64,000 bases of DNA, taken from NCBI GenBank assembly GCA_028554645.1, contig JAQOOI010000016.1, positions 310,001 to 374,000 of the forward strand, read 5' to 3'. Each line of letters starts with the position of its first letter. Positions within the stretch are counted from its first letter, which is position 1. A model generated the notes under the pieces. The model was not told where the DNA came from. It searched no databases and saw only the letters and a program-made list of their open reading frames with translations. The translations under genes were made by a program, and so were the position numbers. The DNA is from Omphalotus guepiniiformis (lineage: Eukaryota; Basidiomycota; Agaricomycetes; Agaricales; Omphalotaceae). Positions 13,201 through 22,703 of the stretch are shown piece by piece.

Positions 13201-14708
13201 AAGACACCTTTTTCTGTGATTTTCATGTAAACTTCATGCCCTATGCTTAAAGATGAAACCAGAGCTCACCCCACTCTGCAATTGAGGTACGTCTGTCAAC
13301 CACTTTTCCTCGTCCTGGTGATGTGGAAAGATGGATCGACCATCATACAACGAGAAGTCGTTTGGGTCGTGGTGTTTGCTCAAGTGATTTGCTTGAAAAT
13401 TGCCATCGAGAGTGAGTCGTGTTGAATGGAGATGTCTGAAAAGTCAAGCACATGAGATACGAACTGGCTTAATTCAGGTACTAACACATACTTGAGATCA
13501 GGTATTGTCTTCTCCCATCCTTCTTCCATATTCAGACCTGCTTCAGGACACGCTGGACAATACTCAATGAGGTTACCCGCCTTTCGCATGGGCAAGACCT
13601 GATCGATACCATGCCCCTGCCCGTGATAAATCTCCGCCTCGATGATATCCCATTCACGAGAAGCGAGCATGAATTGGTCATAAATTTGCTGCGAATGAAT
13701 CAAGTGAGCAAGAGGGATAAGGAAATAAAACAAAAAACGCACTGGCACCTGCTCAGGGAAATAATAGTCTGTAAGACGATACAGTGCCCGACAGTAATCA
13801 TATGCACTCTGTCTTGATGTGAGTGTATGGATTCGAAAGTTATTGAGGACGTTGAATGAGAACGCCGTTGATGTATCGAGAATTGTCGCAGGAAAGAATT
13901 CAGCAGCAAGGAGCTGCTTCCACTTTTCTGTCCCGCGGCATCCACAAAATCTGACGTTCGTGGAGTGGACGCCGTTACGATCAACAAGCGTCATGAGGAC
14001 AGTCTTGTCAGCGAAAGGGCATACATCCCCATCATGACCAAAAGAGATGGCGTCCTGAATATTTTCTTTTCCCTTCTTCTCTTCTTCCTCCTTTCCCTCT
14101 TCCCTCTGCCCTTCTTCCTTCGACCCTTCTGGTGGAACAAGGAGGCTAGCAAGTCTCGACATGTCGTAGCGTTGGAATATGCCAAGCTCCGCCCTCCAGA
14201 CTTTTGCCCAGTGTAGCCAGTTGTGCTTGTGGTCTCTGATGAAGCATTCGACACACAAAGGAGGTTTCTGATGACACTCCTCGCATTTTACTCGTCGCTG
14301 GTGCTGACCACAACCGCATCTTTCATTCAAGCGGCTATCGGCCATATTTGCGATGCGCAAGGTGATGATGTTCTGAACTACACCGGCGAACTGTTCTTGA
14401 ACCATTGAACGCTGACGAAAGAAGTGTCATCATATATCGTCAGATGAAGGTGGCATGCGACTTACTCTCGTCCTTTGCCGCAATTTTTCTTGTTGTTTAA
14501 CAGCTGTCGTTTCACAACTGCTCCCCGAGGGATTATCCATGAGTTGATCGTGGTCGACAATGTCTTCGCCTGAAGATGGTGGCAGAGCTGACTCGGCCGC
14601 TGTTTCCGAACTCGAACTATCCGTGGACACATCCGGAAGATAACCTCGCCCGTCGTGTTTCGCAACCTTAGGCTTGATTCTGTCAAATTTTCGCTTGTTC
14701 GCGCACAT
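10245..14708 (-). CDS. KDZ transposase with N-terminal CxC-type cysteine cluster (1262 aa, 12 exons)
   Basis: My exon model on the minus strand is 14708-14466, 14411-13743, 13688-13492, 13435-13270, 13213-13071, 13018-12615, 12561-12373, 12326-12197, 12148-11436, 11392-11357, 11218-10684 and 10608-10245. The sum is 3789 bp, a multiple of three, with no internal stop. Residues about 113-150 form a cysteine/histidine cluster (CGCG..C..C..LC..C...HKHNWLHW) like the CxC2 cluster of KDZ transposases. The RNase H-like core shows LTLDGNF (D near 380), VTGVVN..CDH..GERFATTDFALQHAL, LSYDSQCNF (D near 503) and NVGRFIGETAEHVWAELN (E near 564). A helical C-terminal half follows, then about eight acidic EDSEH repeats and an RGRGRGRGRS basic tail. 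The enzyme should act in the nucleus on the element's ends. The frame is complete, so the element may be active. Exons 8-10 and the 36-bp exon are the least certain. Confidence 0.85.
10400..10560 (-). repeat. 15-bp in-frame tandem repeat in the transposase C-terminus
   Basis: On the plus strand the unit is close to TTCGCTGTCTTCGTG. On the coding strand it gives the pentapeptide EDSEH repeated about eight times with variants (EDSEQ, DNTEQ). It precedes an arginine/glycine tail. The length probably varies between copies of the element. Confidence 0.8.
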
Positions 14709-15045
14709 CCTACGCAGTAGATAGTGAGTGAGAAGGATGAAGCAGGGCAGTGATGAAGCAGGGCAGTGAGACCACCTCACCGGCAAAACAAAGCACGCAT
14801 GACTAGCTTTGACCATCATATACGCATTGTCAATCAGCTTGAGCTTGACTCGAATTCCTCACGCATTGACCCTTATCTGTCATGCTTTGACCATCATACA
14901 TTCACGACGCATTGACCATATGCTTTGACCATCATACATTCACGACGCATTGACCTTGTGATTGCATACTGTCACTACGCATGGACAATTGTCAGTATTC
15001 TATTTAAAAGCAGGAAAGAATCCATACCACTGCATAGGAAACTCA
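14709..15045. promoter_or_regulatory. divergent promoter between transposase and the 364-aa gene
   Basis: Only 337 bp separate the two divergent start codons. The interval holds direct repeats of a roughly 36-bp unit (CTTTGACCATCATACATTCA followed by CGACGCATTGACC) at about 14,885-14,955, with shorter echoes of GCATTGAC and CTTTGACCATCAT at about 14,808-14,900. A TATTTAAAAG TATA-like box lies at about 15,001, some 45 bp before the plus-strand ATG. A smaller direct repeat (GATGAAGCAGGGCAGT) lies near 14,735-14,770 on the transposase side. The layout suggests joint control of both genes by a shared factor. Confidence 0.6.
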
Positions 15046-16187
15046 ATGAAGCTCGGCCAAATCATCAAGCCCAATAACCCCAAGTTCCTCGTGAAGGCTC
15101 GAGATCACACTCGAGCTGTAAGCTACCTTCTCGAGCACTTGGAACCCGAATACTTCGATACAAACACTATCTGTCCCAATCCGTCTCGGCAACGTATCAG
15201 CAGGCACTTGTACTCCATCGTGATGGGTCAAGGCAAGAAGGAGTTCTTTGGTCGGTTGGAGGACGGTTGGCAGAACCATTGTACTCGCGACTGTCCACGC
15301 AAAACAGCGCCTCCGCTCGAGCCGGCCAACCGTGAGCGTCTGCGCAGGATCTTTGAAGCCTGGAAAAAGAATAAATCGAACAACGAAGGTAAGCCAACTA
15401 ATATATATATATTCTGTACTCACGGAGATTTTCAGTATGGATGAACATCGATACAGATGATTTCCCTCTTCACCCTTCCGAAACCAATACATCTTCTACC
15501 CCTGCAGCAGCTCGAGCACTCCGAGGACGCTCTGCTCGTATGACCACGGGCGGCCGTGCTCCTCGTCGCCCCGATGGCTCACTTCCACAACACACCCCTT
15601 CCACTCTCTCGATCACTGGCAGTCGTACCCTTCATCCTGGTGTCGGCTCCCAATCGACTTCCATGAAGCGGGGCCGGGATGACGATGAGGCCATCGACCC
15701 AATGACGCCCCGAAAGCGTATTAAGGTCATGCCTACGCCTCTTATAACGCCTCCTCCCACGCTCGATCTGAAGGGCAAAGGAAAAGCACTAAAGAGACAG
15801 CAGAGCTCACAGCCTACTCGAGCCACTTCTGTCATCGACCTCACTATACAGAGCGACGACGGTGATGCAAGTGGCTCAACCCATGTCACCGCAAGAGGGG
15901 ATAGCTCGGAGGTTGAGGTCATCATCTCACCCAAGCCTATTCTGGACTTCACTGGCGACAACCAGGCTGGACCCTCGAAGCACGCTGGTGCAATAGAGTG
16001 GAGCTCCGACTCCGAGGTTGAGGTGATCAGCACACCAAAACCAATTCTTGTCGCCAGTAGTTCTCGCAACACTTTGCGCGCCTTGGCCCGCGCACACCCC
16101 AAACGAAAGTTAACCCAGGCGGAAAGGGAACTGCGAGAGATGGATCCTGACATGTTCGACGACATTGAAAGGGCATTGAGAGGCTAA
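15046..16187 (+). CDS. KDZ-borne nuclear-looking protein of unknown function (364 aa)
   Basis: Two exons, 15046-15388 and 15436-16187 (intron GTAAGC..TTTTCAG), sum to 1095 bp, a multiple of three. The N-terminal about 115 residues form a compact, charged domain (RDHTRAVSYLLEHLEPEYFD, then RISRHLYSIVMGQGKKEFF and a W/C-containing segment) that I do not recognise. The rest is disordered. It has a KRGRDDDEAIDPMTPRKRIKV bipartite nuclear signal, then VIDLTIQSDD, which fits a SUMO-interacting motif followed by acidic residues, and two similar EVEVI[IS][ST]PKPIL segments. It lies head-to-head with the transposase gene, so it may be a partner of transposition or a chromatin-targeting factor; this is inference. 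The gypsy insertion lies 50 bp after its stop codon, probably in the 3' untranslated region. Confidence 0.75.
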
Positions 16188-16232
16188 AGGACACTTCGTA
16201 GCTTAGTAAGAAGTACAAATGGACGAAACCAT

Positions 16233-16237
16233 GTACA
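16233..16237. repeat. target-site duplication GTACA (left)
   Basis: GTACA directly precedes the 5' LTR and is repeated at 22480-22484 directly after the 3' LTR. A 5-bp duplication is the size expected for Ty3/gypsy integrases. Confidence 0.9.
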
Positions 16238-16670
16238 TGTTACGAACAATGTATTCTTTTTCTTTTCATCTTATCTTATCAACTGTTTGTACATGTAGAC
16301 ACTTTTATTATCAGTAGATAGTATCGTATTACTTAGATCTAGGGTTATATTAATTATGCATGTAGACAGCATGATGATCTTAGACACACACAGAACACGA
16401 GGCGATCGTAACTCATGGATAAATCATGGTAGACACACATTAATTAGTCAAGGGTTACAACCCAGGGTTTAGGGTATTATTTACGTATATAAGAACACTT
16501 CTTTTTAGAATATTTCTTTAGCTTCGATCTAGTTTAATCTCCTCGAGTTAAACCTGTACTTAGCTATTCTCTCTTCTCAATTCTATCTCTCTTGCTTCGT
16601 CTTCTTATCTTCTTTGTAAGAAGTTAGATTCTGTGTGAAGTTACTTGAGTAATAACTCGGGTCGCTAACA
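16238..16670 (+). repeat. 5' LTR (433 bp)
   Basis: Starts TGTTACGAAC and ends GGTCGCTAACA; same sequence as 22047-22479. U3 contains three GTAGACA words spaced through its first half. A TATATAA box lies at 16486-16492, and the inferred RNA start is near 16520 (see the primer-binding site). Confidence 0.95.
16486..16492 (+). promoter_or_regulatory. TATA box of the gypsy LTR promoter
   Basis: TATATAA lies 34 bp upstream of AGCTTCGATCT (16520-16530), the segment complementary to the primer-binding site. The spacing fits a transcription start at or near 16520. Confidence 0.65.
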
Positions 16671-17224
16671 TAAGATCGAAGCTGCAAACAAACTCACCCG
16701 ACTTCACATACTATTTTCATCAAGCTTGCCCTTGCACGTCGTTTTACGACTTGTAAGTGAATCCCGACCTTCATACGCTAAAAACCTTTTTCCTTGGGCA
16801 TTTGCCTTTGATACCGAGTTTCTGTTCGGTTAGAAAACTACACTCAGTCCAGTTCACGTCGCCTATAGTACAAAACAGTAACGTTGAGTCCGACTGTGTA
16901 CTGGCAGACATAAGACATCGATTCCTGATCTTCGGAGACGGGTCTTTGTGCTGGGGACGTCGCTCCAATCCTAGAAAGGAGGGCCCAGTTGAACTATCAA
17001 GAAGAGTGTGGTTTTAGAACCAAATATCATCATTCCTATTCAAACAAGTACCCGAAATCTCTTCGTGAGGTTACTGACGGTACGACTTTGAACAAATCAC
17101 CACGTCTTGGTTTTCAAACGACCTTGACGACCTTTTCAATTCGAATCCCGCATCACCTACCACACCTCCATACAGATCCCTTACATCATCCCCATATTCC
17201 ACCCGACCTCCATCACCGATCAGA
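16671..17224 (+). other. 5' leader of the gypsy element
   Basis: These 554 bp lie between the 5' LTR and the gag ATG. They contain short upstream open frames (one from 16757) and no recognised coding. They would hold the self-priming site and probably the packaging signal. Confidence 0.6.
16673..16683 (+). other. self-priming primer-binding site
   Basis: AGATCGAAGCT, two bases after the 5' LTR, is the exact reverse complement of AGCTTCGATCT at 16520-16530 in the LTR. In Tf1-type elements the first 11 nt of the RNA fold back and prime minus-strand synthesis at a site just behind the LTR. The length, position and spacing from the TATA box all fit. I made no systematic tRNA comparison. Confidence 0.8.
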
Positions 17225-18115
17225 ATGTCCGACGAATCACAAAAAGGAAGATCCCTTTTGAACAAGCCTGAGAATTTCACCGGAGCTAAAGGTGAATTCA
17301 AGATATGGCGAAGAAGGTTGTTCATGTTCATTCGTGATAAGAAAAACAACATCAACTCTGATGACGAGAGAATAGATGTTGCTATTTCTTACATGAATGG
17401 CAAGAACACAGACGGATGGGTTCAAAATTATTACGAGACCCATTACAACGAAGAAGAAGAGAAATGGAAAAAGACGTGGGCTGAGTTCAAACAAGATTTG
17501 AACACCGCGTTCTTGGATTCGGGTTTGCAGCGAGCAGCCCAAGAGAAGATCGAAGTGCTCAGACAGGGCACTGGAACGGCTGAAGAGTATTTCCAGCAAT
17601 TGGAAATACTGTTGACCGAGGCCGAGTACAAGAAGGATGATCCCTATGTAGTCAGGATTATCGAGAAGGGCATCAGTGACAAGATCATTGATGCAATCTA
17701 TTCACAAGATACGTTGCCGGTGGATTATGCAACATGGAAAGACAAAGTGATCAAAATTGATCACTTATGGCGCAGGCGCCAAGAGATGCGAAAGCATCTC
17801 GGACAGAATCGATCGGCCTTTGTGCCAAGAGAAACAAGCCCGCAGAACGCGGCACGTGGTGGCGACCGTAAAGACGCCACAGGAACAACCTTTGGGGGCA
17901 TAGGTAAACCCATGGATCTGGATGTAGCCCGAAAGACCGGGTTATGTTTCAATTGCGGAGTCAAGGGACACATGTCCCGAGATTGCCCATTGAAGAAGGA
18001 ACAGAGAGTGCGGCAGATAAATGTGACAGAGGAAGAGAAGAAGGAGGAACAGCCACCGAGCTGGTTCCTAAACTGGTTGAAGTCGGACACGGGTTTTGTC
18101 AAGACTCAGAAGTGA
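17225..18115 (+). CDS. gag: Gag polyprotein of the gypsy element (296 aa)
   Basis: Opens MSDESQKGRSLLNKPENFTG and contains a retrotransposon-type capsid region: FKIWRRRLFMFIRDKK near the start, then a helical WKKTWAEFKQDL..FLD..LQRAAQEKIEVLRQGTGTAEEY segment around residues 80-130. Near residues 240-253 it has one CCHC zinc knuckle (CFNCGVKGHMSRDC). It should assemble virus-like particles and bind the element's RNA. The stop TGA at 18113-18115 lies inside the start of the pol frame, and a slippery heptamer sits 16 bases before it, so pol is likely made as a frameshift fusion. Confidence 0.92.
   Translation: MSDESQKGRSLLNKPENFTGAKGEFKIWRRRLFMFIRDKKNNINSDDERIDVAISYMNGKNTDGWVQNYYETHYNEEEEKWKKTWAEFKQDLNTAFLDSGLQRAAQEKIEVLRQGTGTAEEYFQQLEILLTEAEYKKDDPYVVRIIEKGISDKIIDAIYSQDTLPVDYATWKDKVIKIDHLWRRRQEMRKHLGQNRSAFVPRETSPQNAARGGDRKDATGTTFGGIGKPMDLDVARKTGLCFNCGVKGHMSRDCPLKKEQRVRQINVTEEEKKEEQPPSWFLNWLKSDTGFVKTQK
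18091..18097 (+). promoter_or_regulatory. candidate -1 ribosomal frameshift site (G_GGT_TTT)
   Basis: In the gag frame the bases read ..G GGT TTT.., the canonical X_XXY_YYZ slip pattern. A -1 slip joins gag residues up to ..DTGF to pol ..CQDSEVITGPSE. It is the only such heptamer I found in the overlap (17944-18115), and it lies just upstream of the gag stop. No downstream pseudoknot was worked out. Confidence 0.6.
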
Positions 18116-21100
18116 TTACAGGTCCTTCTGAGTCAGAATCGGAACAATCTAGTGTAGATCACATAGATAGCAAATTTCATTTTGTATTTACGCACCCTGA
18201 GAATAAATTTGCATCAGCATCTACAAAGACCGATTCAAAACCTGTGAGAGAGAGATATCCGCCGAATTCACCAGAATGGATAGCGCAGAGAGTAAGAGAG
18301 GATGAGTCAGAACGAGCGGTGGGAATCTTGAGAACGTGGATGCCAACCTGTCGGGCCAGGGAAGCATCGGAAGCAACGATTGCCCAAATCAGGTCATTGG
18401 ATATTAGCGAAGCCGTATCAGCCGTAAAGACGCTCAAAAAGTCTTTACGCTTCGTGAAAGGTACTAAGGGACGAGATCTCAAATTGTCGGTCACAATCGA
18501 AGACATAGAAAGTGGCAAACAAATTGAGACGTCGGCATTACTTGATAGTGGAGCCACGGGTTCTTGCGTAAACAAAGAATTCGTAGAGAAGCACGGCTTA
18601 ACTGTCAAGAAACTACCAATCAGGATGCCGGTATATAATGCAGATGGTACCTTAAACGAAGACGGTTCAATCGAAGGATTCGTGGAAGTCAGATTGGCAA
18701 TAGGAGATCATGCGGAACGCATTGAACTTGCTGTTACCAATTTAGGAAAAACGGACATTTTCTTAGGACTAGACTGGTTAAGACGTCATAATCCAAACAT
18801 AGATTGGAATGACTCAATCTTGAACTTTGACCGGTGTCCAAAGAAGTGCGGCTATATTCCGTTTTACCTAAAACCCGAATCTGAGGCTAAGATCCAAGAA
18901 CTCGAAGAAGGTGACAGGTTGTTTTACCTGAACTGGGACGGATATCTCCGGAGTATGACTTTTGGAAAAGGAAAAAAGACAGAGTCAAAGGCAGACAAGT
19001 ATGTCAATGAGTACAAAGATGTCTTTGACGAAGCCGATTTCCAAAATCTACCGGAACGTAGACCCTGGGACCATGCGATCGAATTAAAGCCGGACTTCAC
19101 ACCGGTTGATTGCAAAGTATATCCATTAAACCCTGCGGAACAAATAGTATTGGATGAGTTCATCAAGGAAAACCTGAAATCTGGACGAATCAGAACGTCG
19201 AAGTCACCTATGGCGTCACCATTCTTCTTCGTTAAAAAGAAGGACGGGAAACTTCGACCAGTCCAGGATTATCGGAAACTGAATGAAGCAACGATAAAGA
19301 ACAAATATCCGTTGCCGCTCATTCAGGAACTCATCGATAAACTAAAAGATTCCAAGGTTTTTTCTAAAATGGATGTCCGATGGGGATATAACAATATCCG
19401 GATCAAGGACGGTGATGAATGGAAGGCGGCCTTTAGAACTAATCGGGGACTCTTTGAGCCAACGGTTATGTTCTTTGGACTCACAAATTCTCCCGCGACC
19501 TTTCAAGCTTTCATGAATCACATATTGAGAGACTTGATTAACGAAGGTCATGTCATGGTATACTTAGATGACATTTTAGTATTCACGGATACAATCGAAG
19601 AACATCGATCAATTGTAAAAAGGGTATTAGATATATTACGAGAACATAAACTATATCTGAGACCCGAGAAATGTGAATTCGAAACAGATGTCGTTGAGTA
19701 TCTGGGAGTTTTTGTGGGAAACGGACAAGTACGCATGGACCCGAAGAAAGTTAAGGCGGTAAAAGATTGGAAAGTGCCGGGAAACAAGAAAGAAGTACAA
19801 TCTTTCTTGGGTTTCTGCAACTTTTACCGACGATTCATTCGAGGGTTTAGTCAAATAGCCAAACCATTGTCTTCACTTACCGGGAACACGAAATGGGAAT
19901 GGACAGAGCTACAACTGCAGGCATTCGAAGAACTCAAGAGTAGAATTGCCGAGGAAGTAGTTTTGACCATACCCAGGGATCAGGGACAATTCCGTGTAGA
20001 AGCGGATTCATCGGATTATGCAAATGGAGCCGTGCTATCACAAAAAATAGACGGTAAATGGTGGCCAATCGCCTTTAGGTCGAGATCTCTTAATGAAACG
20101 GAACGTAATTATGAGATCTACGATAAGGAAATGATGGCTATCATGGATTCCCTTGCAGATTGGCGACAATACCTAATGGGAGCAGCAGAATCCTTCGAGA
20201 TTTACACAGATCATCAAAATCTGCAGTATTTCAAGAAGCCCCAGAAGTTGAACCGCCGACAAGCCCGATGGATAACGGAATTATCAGAATACGATTTTAC
20301 CTTGATCCATAAACCTGGAAAGTCAATGGGGAAGCCTGATGCATTGTCCAGGATGGCCAATCATGAGACGGGGGAAAATGACAATGCGAACGTAGTACTT
20401 CTGAAGCCGGAACTTTTTTCGATCAACAAACTGGAAATGCCCGAAGATGAGATCTTAGATCTTATCAAAAAGAAGTCAAAAGTACGGGATAATCTAGTCA
20501 ATAAGGCTTTAGAAGGAAAAGATCAGGGTTGGGTCGAGTCATCAGAAGGAATAGTCACATGGCAAGATCGAATCTACGTACCTATTGACAATAGGTTACG
20601 AGGAAAGATCATTGGCATCCATCATGACTCGGTTCTTGCGGGACATCCGGGACAATTTAAAACCATGGAGTTGGTAACAAGGAACTATTGGTGGCCAGGA
20701 ATCACTCAAGATGTACGGAAGTACGTCAAGGGTTGTGAAAAATGTCAGGCTACTAAAAGTCATCGAACCAAACCAACTGGAACTCTGGTACCGAATGAGA
20801 TTCCAGACGGACCATGGCAGACAATCGGAACGGACTTAATTGGCGAACTACCGGAAGCTGGCGGATTTAATGCAATAAGCGTAACCGTGGATCATTTCAC
20901 AAAGCGGGCACGCTTAATTCCCACGCATATGTCATTAACGTCGGAAGGAATGGCCCGGATCTATAGAGATAGGATCTTCCCAATACACGGATTACCACGA
21001 AAAATCATTCATGATAGAGGTCCACAATATCACTCTAAATTCATGAAGGAACTTTACCGACTATTGGGAATTCAGGGTAGCTTCACAACGGCGTACCACC

Positions 21101-22035
21101 CACAGAGTAACGGTCAAACTGAACGAATAAACCAAGAGATAGAACACTATCTCAGGATTTTCATTAATCAGCATCAGAATGACTGGCACGAGTGGCTGCC
21201 AACAGCGGAATTCGTATTGAATAATAGAGTACACTCGGCTACAAAAGTGTCTCCATTCTTTGCGGATATGGGAAGACATCCGTATAAAGGGACAGCTCCG
21301 GTTAAGACGTCATCAAACCCAACAGCACAGGAATTTGCGGACTCAATGAAGAAGATCAGAGAAGAAGTAGGATCGGCATTGACGAAGGCAAAAGCGGACA
21401 TGGCACGACATTACGACAAGAAGCGGACAGCTTCAATAGAATACAAGCCGAAAGACAAAGTTTGGCTTGAAGCAACAAATCTAACTTCTGATCGTCCAAT
21501 GAAAAAACTGGATGATAAAAGATTTGGTCCATTCGAAGTCGTAGAAAAAGTAGGCGCCACATCCTATCGCCTTAAGATGCCAAAGACCTGGAAACGGATC
21601 CATCCCGTGTTTAATGAAGTACTGCTTACTCTGTATCATGAACCGCAATTTCCGGAACAACCTAAGAACGATCGACCCCCGCCTGTGATAGAAGGAAAAG
21701 AACCGGAGTTTGAAGTAGAAAAGATCGTAGACTCAGGAAAATACAGGGGAGGAAAATTTGGATACAAAGTGCACTGGAAAGGATATTCGCGACACGAGCA
21801 GACATGGGAGCCGTTAGCGAATCTAACAAATGCGAAAGAGGCAATTGAGGATTTCCACAAGAAATTCCCCGATAAACCCCGACTTCGTAAACTCGAAATA
21901 CCCATTTCCTTATTTCCGACATCATTATTTCGACCAATGCCTAAACACGACACCTATACCGAAGTAGTAGATCAAAAGAAAATGCCAACTGAGGCCTTAG
22001 CAGTGAAGTTAGGACGATGGGGACATCGTGCCTAA
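18098..22035 (+). CDS. pol: Pol polyprotein: protease, RT, RNase H, integrase, chromodomain
   Basis: The frame is open from 17944 to 22035 (1363 codons); the expressed part probably starts at the frameshift site. Counting residues from 17944: aspartic protease DSGATGS near 201; reverse transcriptase with YLDDILVF near 540; RNase H from about 680 with EADSSDYANGAVL; integrase with an HH..CxxC zinc domain (about 890-935) and a D964, D1024, E1060 catalytic triad (35 residues between the last two); and a chromodomain at about 1255-1308 (EVEKIVDSGKYRGG..YKVHWKGY..QTWEPLANL). The chromodomain is expected to steer integration toward modified chromatin. The frame has no stop or frameshift, so the copy looks competent. 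Confidence 0.95.
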
Positions 22036-22043
22036 GGAGGGGG
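22034..22043 (+). other. polypurine tract
   Basis: AAGGAGGGGG, overlapping the pol stop codon and ending 3 bp before the 3' LTR, is the expected plus-strand primer. It does not abut the LTR exactly (TAA lies between). Confidence 0.75.
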
Positions 22044-22046
22044 TAA

Positions 22047-22479
22047 TGTTACGAACAATGTATTCTTTTTCTTTTCATCTTATCTTATCAACTGTTTGTA
22101 CATGTAGACACTTTTATTATCAGTAGATAGTATCGTATTACTTAGATCTAGGGTTATATTAATTATGCATGTAGACAGCATGATGATCTTAGACACACAC
22201 AGAACACGAGGCGATCGTAACTCATGGATAAATCATGGTAGACACACATTAATTAGTCAAGGGTTACAACCCAGGGTTTAGGGTATTATTTACGTATATA
22301 AGAACACTTCTTTTTAGAATATTTCTTTAGCTTCGATCTAGTTTAATCTCCTCGAGTTAAACCTGTACTTAGCTATTCTCTCTTCTCAATTCTATCTCTC
22401 TTGCTTCGTCTTCTTATCTTCTTTGTAAGAAGTTAGATTCTGTGTGAAGTTACTTGAGTAATAACTCGGGTCGCTAACA
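22047..22479 (+). repeat. 3' LTR (433 bp)
   Basis: Same 433-bp sequence as 16238-16670, starting TGTTACGAAC and ending GCTAACA, followed by the GTACA duplication. Confidence 0.95.
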
Positions 22480-22484
22480 GTACA
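22480..22484. repeat. target-site duplication GTACA (right)
   Basis: Matches 16233-16237. The interrupted sequence resumes as TACTTTGAAATC. Confidence 0.9.
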
Positions 22485-22703
22485 TACTTTGAAATCACCC
22501 TCATGATACGCAGTTTGAATTCTAACAGTTATGATGAGCAAGTTAACACGGAATAGAAAAGTTGAAAGTGCACCACGAGCTAATCCCACCGGGTATGACT
22601 TATGTCACTCTGGGGTTGAACAAAAAACACAGTGATTGACAAGATAGCAAATACAATGTGCACGATTCAAGAAGTAATGTTACGAGATAATCGATCGAGC
22701 AAG

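Larger units (their letters stand above)
16238..22479 (+). mobile_element. complete Ty3/gypsy chromovirus-type LTR retrotransposon
   Basis: The element is 6242 bp, with two 433-bp LTRs (TGTTACG...CGCTAACA) that look identical base for base, and a GTACA target duplication. It has intact gag, intact pol with protease, reverse transcriptase, RNase H, integrase and a C-terminal chromodomain, a self-complementary primer-binding site, and a purine tract before the 3' LTR. Identical LTRs mean a recent insertion. It lies inside the KDZ element, just after the 364-aa gene, in the same orientation. The overall plan matches fungal chromoviruses of the Tf1/sushi type. Confidence 0.95.

Noticed and set aside
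13300..13340. Frameshift in the transposase after LYDGRS
   Set aside because: A careful second reading gives LYDGRSIFPHHQDEEKW in one frame; the first impression came from skipping four bases.
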